A DNA stretch of 64,000 nucleotides from assembly GCA_022497155.1 (NCBI GenBank), contig MU385719.1, positions 806,001 through 870,000 on the forward strand, in the 5' to 3' direction. This stretch comes from Whalleya microplaca. Taxonomy: Eukaryota; Ascomycota; Sordariomycetes; Xylariales; Xylariaceae. The notes under the pieces were generated by a model, which saw only the letters and a program-made list of their open reading frames with translations, did not search any database and was not told where the DNA came from. Position numbers and translations under genes: made by a program. This document shows, one piece after another, positions 57,795-64,000 of the stretch (within the stretch, counting starts at the first letter, position 1; each line of letters starts with the position of its first letter).

Positions 57795-59956
57795 TTAGGC
57801 ACGTGTACTCTGATTCCGACGACCCTTCGCCGGAACTGTCGTCCAACCATCCACACTCTGGGACGGGGCAGCTTCAGCGTCGGCTTCAGAAGTAGGCGAT
57901 GTGGCTTGAGCTGGTTGCTGGGGAGCAGATGCAGGAGTGCTTCCATTTGCTCGAGGGCCTCTGCCCTCGTGGTTTCCTCTACCCTCGTGGTTTCCACGAG
58001 GCCCGCGTGGAGGACCACCGCGTCCTCGAGCCTCGCCACGGCCGCGTGGGGCATGGGCATTCACATAGCCGGCACCACGTCCATGTCGCTGCTCTCCCGA
58101 TGGTGTTCTCCAGTTGTGACTCTCGTTGGCTCTGGACTTCGGGTTCTGAATGGCCTCCTTGGGCTTGGTAGGCGGTTTCTGCTCTCCAGCTCCACCGTTC
58201 TCGGCACCTCCATCCTTCGGTTCCTCCTTTGCCTCGGGCGAAATCTGAGGCTTCTCCTCGCGCAACTCAGTCTTGGCCTTCTCCGCTTCAACTGCGGCCT
58301 TTTCTGCGGCCTCCTTTTCTGCAATCTCCTTTTCGGCGGCCTCCTTAGCTGCAGCCTCCTTGGCCAGACGTCGATCTTCCTTCGCCTTCTCGTCGGCTTC
58401 CTTCTTTTCCTTCAACACCTGCTCCTTCTTTTCTGCAATCTCGCGCTCCTTTGCTGCCGTATCAATAGGACGAGCAGCACCAAACGGACTGGCCTTGGAG
58501 TTACCGCCAGAAGAGGACAGTCCAGGTGAGGCAAGGTCGGTCGCCTCGGACACAGTTCGCTTCTGAAGGTTAAGTCTAGGACGACCCGCAGGAGCGGGGG
58601 CTGCATTGGAGCCAGCTGGCGATGGTGGTGCCTCAGTACCATCATGGGACTGCGCTGGCGACTTCACGGGGCGGTCAGGTCTCATGTTGCTGCGCCACTG
58701 GCTGTCCGTCTCAGCGGCAGTAGGGGCACGCTCAGGGCGCTCGGAGCGCTCAGGTCGGTCTCTGAATTCTCTAGGAGGTCGAGAGCCTTCTTGGCGGCCT
58801 TCGCCCCAAGTAGCAGGAGAGGCCCTGCGATCCTTTCGAATGCCATCGCCACGAGGTCCTTCATTGGTTCGGGGACGGCTACTGTCCCGGGAGCCTGCGC
58901 GTTCAGTCTGAGGCAGAGGTGATAGCGGTCCCTTGCGTTCCCAGTTGCCGAAATCTCGGACTTTGCCATCATCAGAAGGCGCATCTCGAGGGCCATGACC
59001 GCGGCGCTCGCTGAACTCTGCAGGTCGTCTGTCATTACTACGGGACGGGACATCCACCAGAGGGCCCTTTCGCTCCCAGCTGACAAGGTCACGAGCAGAG
59101 GAATCACCTCCTCGGTTATCTCGGTCCTTGGCTAAAGGTTTGTTAGTATGACTGTTGAATATACAGGTAATCTCTAAAATGGTTCGACTTACGGGGATCA
59201 GCAATCCGAACCTTGATAGTTCGGCCTGAGAAACTGGTTCCATCCAGAGTCAAAGCCTTCTTCAGGCCATCAACAGTGGCAAACTCAGCGTAGGCGAAGC
59301 CTTTCGGTCGTTGTTCAATCCGATCCTCGATGATTCTGACACTGGTGATATCGCAGTCTGCAAAGAAATCTGTAATGGTCTCACTGGTCGCATCGTATGA
59401 CAGATTGCCCAGATGGGCGGTGTAAGGCGGCTTAGTCGGGAGTTGGGTCGGGAATTCACGAGTAGCATAGCCTTGTTGGGATTTGGTCAGCGGCTGGGAG
59501 GAGAGAGCACGGAGGCAGATAGCGTGGGTTTCCACATACCTCGATCATGTCCAGAACCTTCGTAACTGGAATATCCAGTTCGTCGTTCGGTGCTGGGCAA
59601 TGGTTGAGAGCCTTCAGGCTACGTTAGCCGGGTAGACAGAGATAAGCAGGATTAGACGGAAGATTCAACGTACCGAATGAGTCCTCGACTTCGTCAGCCC
59701 AAGATCCGCCGTACTCTGCACACAGTTAGAATGGGCTCGGAGGATTTGCAATTTGCAAGAATGACGGCGATGTGAGTAGGAGACGGGAGACGGGAGACGG
59801 GAGATGGGAGATGAAATGTGGGTGAACTGACTCTCTTCCTGCAAGAAGGCCCCGAGGGACATCTTCTGCTGCTGCTCCTTCTTCTTAGGCGCTGTAGCAC
59901 ATGGTCGGTTAGCATGATGATAAAGAGGCGGCGGCCGAGCGGCGACGACATACCCA
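57795..59956 (-). CDS. TIF3: Translation initiation factor eIF4B (TIF3-like)
   Basis: RNA-binding factor that stimulates eIF4A and ribosome recruitment in the cytoplasm. Six coding exons: 59956-59953, 59891-59832, 59715-59674, 59611-59540, 59471-59193, 59131-57795, closing in frame to 597 aa. The first coding exon is only ATG-G. The N-terminus reads MAPKKKEQQQKMSLGAFLQ, then GGSWADEVEDSF, both typical of fungal eIF4B. The RRM is at about 77-153 (AHLGNLSYDATSETITDFF, RPKGFAYAEFATVDGLKKAL). Downstream are two WERKGPL repeats spaced about 45 residues apart, an Arg/Asp/Ser-rich region, a long Lys/Glu/Ala helix (EKKEQVLKEKKEADEKAKED) and an RGG-rich tail (GRGEARGRGGPPRG) ending in DGWTTVPAKGRRN. 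The third exon depends on acceptor choice CAG|AGTACGG. Identification is strong. Confidence 0.92.
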
Positions 59957-61349
59957 TGATTGCGGTGTTTTAGGACAACGCGCAACGTTTTACGAAGTCG
60001 TCGCGCGAAGTCAGGAGAGTGCAAGTGCCGAAGAAACTAGGGCAGGGCTAGTTCTTCGGTCGGTTGAGAATGAAGAAGAAAAATAATGCAGTGGAGGGAT
60101 TGGGCGAAAGAAATGTATCGATGCCAATCTAGGTAGTTATCAGTAGGTGGATTGACACCACACAGCCGCCGCAGAGGTTGTGTAATTGACAAGGGGATCG
60201 AGAAACTTTTACTTTCTCCTCGATCGGTAGAAAAAATGAAGTTGCTGGTGGAAAAAAAGGCCGGGAGGGCTAGCTCGCTTTTCGCTGCGTACCTTATTAG
60301 CACCTTAGCAGCTTTAGGTAGGTACCGGACTGTATGTATTGTTGTCTGTCTGCCTCAATGTACATACAATGGGACGTCCATGCAATTGGATGTGTATGGG
60401 TCGGCTATCGGGAAATGTACTCCATAGTACCTGAGTACGGTACATGTACTTTGCCTAGTTCACCTTACATTTTCTGCATTGAATACATGTAGAGCCTATG
60501 TGAACGTACCTAGACCTAGGTATTGTCGAGGCAGCAAGGTGGGGCTCTTTTAAGCCTCCCACATTTTAGATTTACTGATGTCCCATGCGTGTATGCGCCT
60601 GCGCTGTGTGCACATATGGACGCAAGTACCCCCAGCTGGACATAAACCACATATAATCGGTCCACATGAATCCAGCAAAATATCAGGATGCTCAACCATT
60701 CTCATCAGAATATTTCAAATTGAACGTGTAATCAATACATTTTGTTGAAAACGTGGCCCTTAAATATCTTCATCCATAAAACATTTCTGTTTCAATCAAA
60801 GGGGAGGGGTGGGAGCCGATTCCGTATTCCGTATTCCATATTCCATATCAGCCATTGGCCACCCTACATCTTCCTATGTAAGAAGGTACGTACTGTACAT
60901 GCTTAGCTCAGATCAGAGCAGGGGTTGTTGGGGGTCATTCAACGCCGGTGGGCAGCGATGGGCAAAAAATCTCGTCCCCCATTCACCCACCCAGGCTGCC
61001 AGGCCACCCACCATCCAACCAGATTACTGTGCATCCAGATCACCGTTGTTGATTTGACACTTGTTTGACACTTCTACGGTTTGTTCCTGACTGCCACTAA
61101 TGCCCCGTTAAGCCAACCACTCATCATCTTGTAGCTTTTATTCAGCAAATCAGCAAGCATTAAGAGATCACTCAAAATATTCGCTTGTCAGACTACATCT
61201 GGAAGAAGCCTCCAGATATCCTGATCTTCACATCTGGTCTATTATTACCCAGGTGTTGACAGCCTCTGCCATTTACTCATATTTTTCGGGCATTTCACAA
61301 CTCCTTACGTCTTGCTCGAGCATTGAGCCATTAGAAATCACTAGGCAAC
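59957..61349. other. Divergent promoter eIF4B / Tim17-like gene
   Basis: 1.4 kb. Contains self-complementary TACCTAGG words near 60425-60530 and a short tandem array of GTATTCC-type units (about 60819-60848). No gene recognised. Confidence 0.45.
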
Positions 61350-62182
61350 ATGGCGCCTTCATCTAACACAACCGCCTCAACTCCCACTTCTGTCTCAAAG
61401 ATAGATTCGCAGCATGATGAGATGCCTTCTGCTAATGAACTTATGCGAATCGCAAGTAAATCCCTTCAAGCCGGAGCCCTAACCGGTGAGTAATTTCTGA
61501 GCTAGCAAGTCTCTGGATAGTCTTGTTGATCTCTTCTAGGCACTATGGGGATGGTAGTAGGCGCTGGCTCTGGTATTGTGCGATCAGCACCACCTACACT
61601 GTTTGCGTTGGTCTCTGGTCTTCAATGGTTTGCACTCGGAAGCACTTATATGGGTAAGTACAATCGTTTAAACAGATTGGATGCTGGTCACTGACTAAGT
61701 ATAGCTTCAAAAAGCCTGATATGGCACGCATGGGGAGGTGAAGAGAACCTTGGTACATCAGACCTTGTCAAGGCAAGCGGAGTGGCCGGTTCTGTGTCAG
61801 GAATGGTTGGTGGCATGTTGCGTGAGTACCTCTCATATTATCACAACTCTCACCTGGAGTAATCGCTAACAACTGCACAGGAGGTCCCAGAAATATCATT
61901 CCAGGAGTATTGTTTTTCGGTACTCTCGGAGCTGGCAGCTCATATATATCCCAAAAATATAAGAATAGGGAGCCAAGGCCAGATTCAAGCTGGATTGATT
62001 CAAAATGGATTCCTATAAGACGGCTGTCTGACCAAGACTATGAGAAGATGCTCAAAGAGAAAATCCTCCAACTCGAAACTAATATTGCGGTTATTGACGA
62101 CAACATCGCGTCTTTGAAGGCATCGGGAAACCCACAGGCGAAATCAGATAAAGAGAGCACGAATGCTGATAAGAAACCATAG
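61350..62182 (+). CDS. Small Tim17/22/23-like membrane protein
   Basis: Four exons: 61350-61485, 61540-61653, 61705-61821, 61881-62182, all phase 1 and closing in frame to 222 aa. A hydrophilic N-terminus is followed by four short hydrophobic segments rich in Gly/Ala (about 41-60, 65-83, 105-123, 128-145), with GxxxG-like spacing (TGTMGMVVGAGSGIVRS, SGVAGSVSGMVGGMLRGG). This resembles the Tim17/Tim22/Tim23 fold of mitochondrial inner-membrane proteins, but I see no clear match to a named translocase subunit. The C-terminus is a charged helix (YEKMLKEKILQLETNIAVID) ending in Lys-rich sequence. Inferred: mitochondrial membrane protein of unknown role. Alternative: an unrelated small Gly-rich membrane protein. 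Confidence 0.72.
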
Positions 62183-62725
62183 GTTTCTATATTCGTGCTT
62201 CAAATTACCCTACCATGATATCCATCGGCTAGAGGTACAAAGACCCGTGGCCGCAAGACATTATCAGGATTACCAGTACCCCTTGAGATCAACAGGCCTC
62301 AGGTGTTTAATGTCGATTTCCCAAGCTCGTTTTAGGGGTTTACTGAAAACGTAGAAGGCTACCTAGACTACCCCTATTACGATACGCCTAGGCAGCACCA
62401 AAGCATGAACGGGAGTTGCCACAAACATAGATCCTGTCCCAGCTTTCTAGGTTACACGAGATTGTGGATCTTCATCCACCCAGATGTATCCCATTCTTCG
62501 ACCTTTGTGAACTTTGCGAGGTTATTGCGGGCAACTTCAAAAGTACAGAAGTTGCGATCCAAGTTGTTTAATCTTAGTGTGGCTTGAGGTCAACCTCAAT
62601 TCATTGACAGCGTAGGTTGGGTGAAAGGACATCATGAAAATCTGGCCAGCCTGCTTGTTACATTGAAGGGCTTGGAAGGATTTCCCAGACAGTCAGACAA
62701 AGCATTGTGTCTTTATCCCGAACCA
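62183..62725. other. Intergenic, no gene recognised
   Basis: Short frames only (62163-62354, 62405-62587). A small palindromic TACCTAG cluster lies near 62360-62395. Confidence 0.4.
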
Positions 62726-63049
62726 ATGAACAGGGGTCACAAAACAAGTTGGAAACATCTCATTTTGGGGTATGTGTATGACCTCGACATACATACGTCA
62801 CTAAGCGACCCCACATATGATGTCAATCAAGTAGACAGGAACATCGTCGACGAGACTTCGTCAACGTACGGCAACACCACACAGTCAGACGTCGGCGCAA
62901 ACATGGAGGTCCAGGGTGAAGCAATAAAAGACAGAGTCGACGGCGCTGTGGCCAAGGGGCCAAAGAAGGCCGACGAGTACTCGGGTGGCCGGGTGCAAGT
63001 GGGCGAGACGGGCGATCTCCACGACTTGGCTGCCAAGAGACAGCCGTAG
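62726..63049 (+). CDS. Hypothetical small hydrophilic protein
   Basis: The open frame runs from 62621, but the first ATG is at 62726, giving 107 aa. I do not recognise it. The last ~65 residues are hydrophilic and regular (NTTQSDVGANMEVQGEAIKD, then AVAKGPKKADEYSGGRVQVG and DLHDLAAKRQP), with codon choice that looks coding; the first ~35 are less convincing. The real first exon may lie elsewhere; a GTATGT at about 62770 could be a donor, but the following AG would make an intron of only ~36 nt. Confidence 0.35.
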   Translation: MNRGHKTSWKHLILGYVYDLDIHTSLSDPTYDVNQVDRNIVDETSSTYGNTTQSDVGANMEVQGEAIKDRVDGAVAKGPKKADEYSGGRVQVGETGDLHDLAAKRQP

Positions 63050-64000
63050 ATGTAGGCTGGGGCTTTGGAAAAGGGATTTCACGGTGGACAGCTAGCTTCA
63101 GTTGACATTGTAAGATTACGAGGTGTACATTTATGAGGCGTTATTTCAAAGTTCATGGTCAGTGTTACAGGAAAATTGTAAGGTACGGGCAAGGAGCAAA
63201 TGTATGGATTAGGGTGTTTCTCAATGCTCATTTGTAAACGTCGTATAACCCACAATATAGCGAACATGATCTAACATCTATTCGGCTTTCTATGTCTGCT
63301 ATTGTTATATCGCTGTAGGATCTCTAGATCTAACTAGCTGGTTAGCAAATTGTCTATTACAGTAGTGATAACAGACCCAGACCCTCTTGTTTAGTAGTAG
63401 ATAACTATCAGAAAGGGGAAAGAACCTGTTGGGGGAAGCGAGATTAGATAAATAGTAGGCATGCTACGCCTTTAAGGCACAAAACTTATATAATATGTTT
63501 CCATCTCGCTCTCTCGGATTACACATAATCCACAATCGCCCTCAGTAATCTACGCCCTAGGCATTGCCCGTATTGTGCAAGCCTAGATAACATAAACAGG
63601 CTGTCTTAAGGAACAATAAGGAACAGTACAATCCATTACCATTCATTCGAACCTTAGCACTACGAACTCCTTGTCGTTATAAGTCAGTTTACCAACACGA
63701 AGAAGCATCTCCTTGACTCTTAGTGGAACTTCCAAAACGGCATCATGTAATTGTACCTAATTATATTATGCTGTCTCAGCATCAAGCAAAAGGTTTCACT
63801 CAATTTACAAAACTATAGTCTTCTCGGCACCTTCTTCGTATTCAATTTCCTAGAGTAGGAGATAGTAATAGCGAAGTGGCAGAACATGGTCGCAGGAAAA
63901 CGCCAGTAGTAGCTGGAGGAAACCAACTAAGGGGGCGCCTATTTTTTCTGCATCAAGCCTGCCTATTGCCTGAAAGTACAACACTCTGGCAATTTCCTCT
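63050..64000. other. Intergenic, window end
   Basis: No ORF over 65 codons with meaning and no RNA gene recognised. Confidence 0.4.

Noticed and set aside
1..64000. CRISPR arrays, operons or prophage-like elements
   Set aside because: Introns and gene content show nuclear fungal DNA; no regularly spaced repeats were seen.

Overview
The window is nuclear DNA of a filamentous ascomycete, most likely a Sordariomycete. Genes are widely spaced and most are split by 45-125 nt GT-AG introns with CTAAY-like branch points. The gene set is fungal (HapE, SNF2 with QLQ/HSA/bromodomain, Fcf2, fungal eIF4B, SEC15, VPS16, SLP1), and one repeat shows transition-rich divergence of the kind left by RIP. Genus-level assignment is not possible by eye.

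Layout. 4.5-7.1 kb: large disordered protein with a Cdc42/Rac-binding CRIB motif. 9.3-11.5 kb (-): NIPA-type Mg2+ transporter. 12.2-14.0 kb: WDR70-like WD40 protein. 15.5-20.0 kb: SWI/SNF-RSC catalytic ATPase. 21.8-22.7 kb (-): unrecognised multi-span membrane protein. 22.9-29.9 kb is an accessory-looking island: an inverted ~138-bp repeat whose arms each carry a tRNA-like 3' end including CCA, an AT-rich tract of about 0.85 kb, a pisatin-demethylase-like P450 with two poor splice junctions, and about 2.3 kb without genes. 29.9-31.3 kb: acyl-CoA dehydrogenase. 32.7-35.7 kb: SLP1-type SUN-domain ER protein. 37.0-39.7 kb (-): 11-exon Mei2-like RNA-binding protein, preceded by a probable long spliced leader up to ~42.1 kb. 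44.2-47.0 kb: SEC15 (9 exons). 47.4-48.5 kb (-): HapE/NF-YC, divergent from FCF2 (50.2-51.0 kb). 51.5-52.7 kb (-): quinone-reductase-like MDR enzyme. 53.6-56.6 kb: VPS16. 57.8-60.0 kb (-): eIF4B/TIF3. 61.3-62.2 kb: Tim17-like small membrane protein. 62.7-63.0 kb: possible small hydrophilic protein.

The genes are mostly housekeeping and do not form one pathway. Several touch common processes: exocytosis and endolysosomal traffic (SEC15, VPS16), Rho-GTPase output (CRIB protein), transcription and chromatin (SNF2, HapE, WDR70), and ribosome production and translation (FCF2, eIF4B). The P450 and acyl-CoA dehydrogenase flank a gene-poor stretch, but nothing else suggests a biosynthetic cluster. 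Exon coordinates below were worked out by hand from splice signals, reading-frame closure and family resemblance. No alignment or database search was run.
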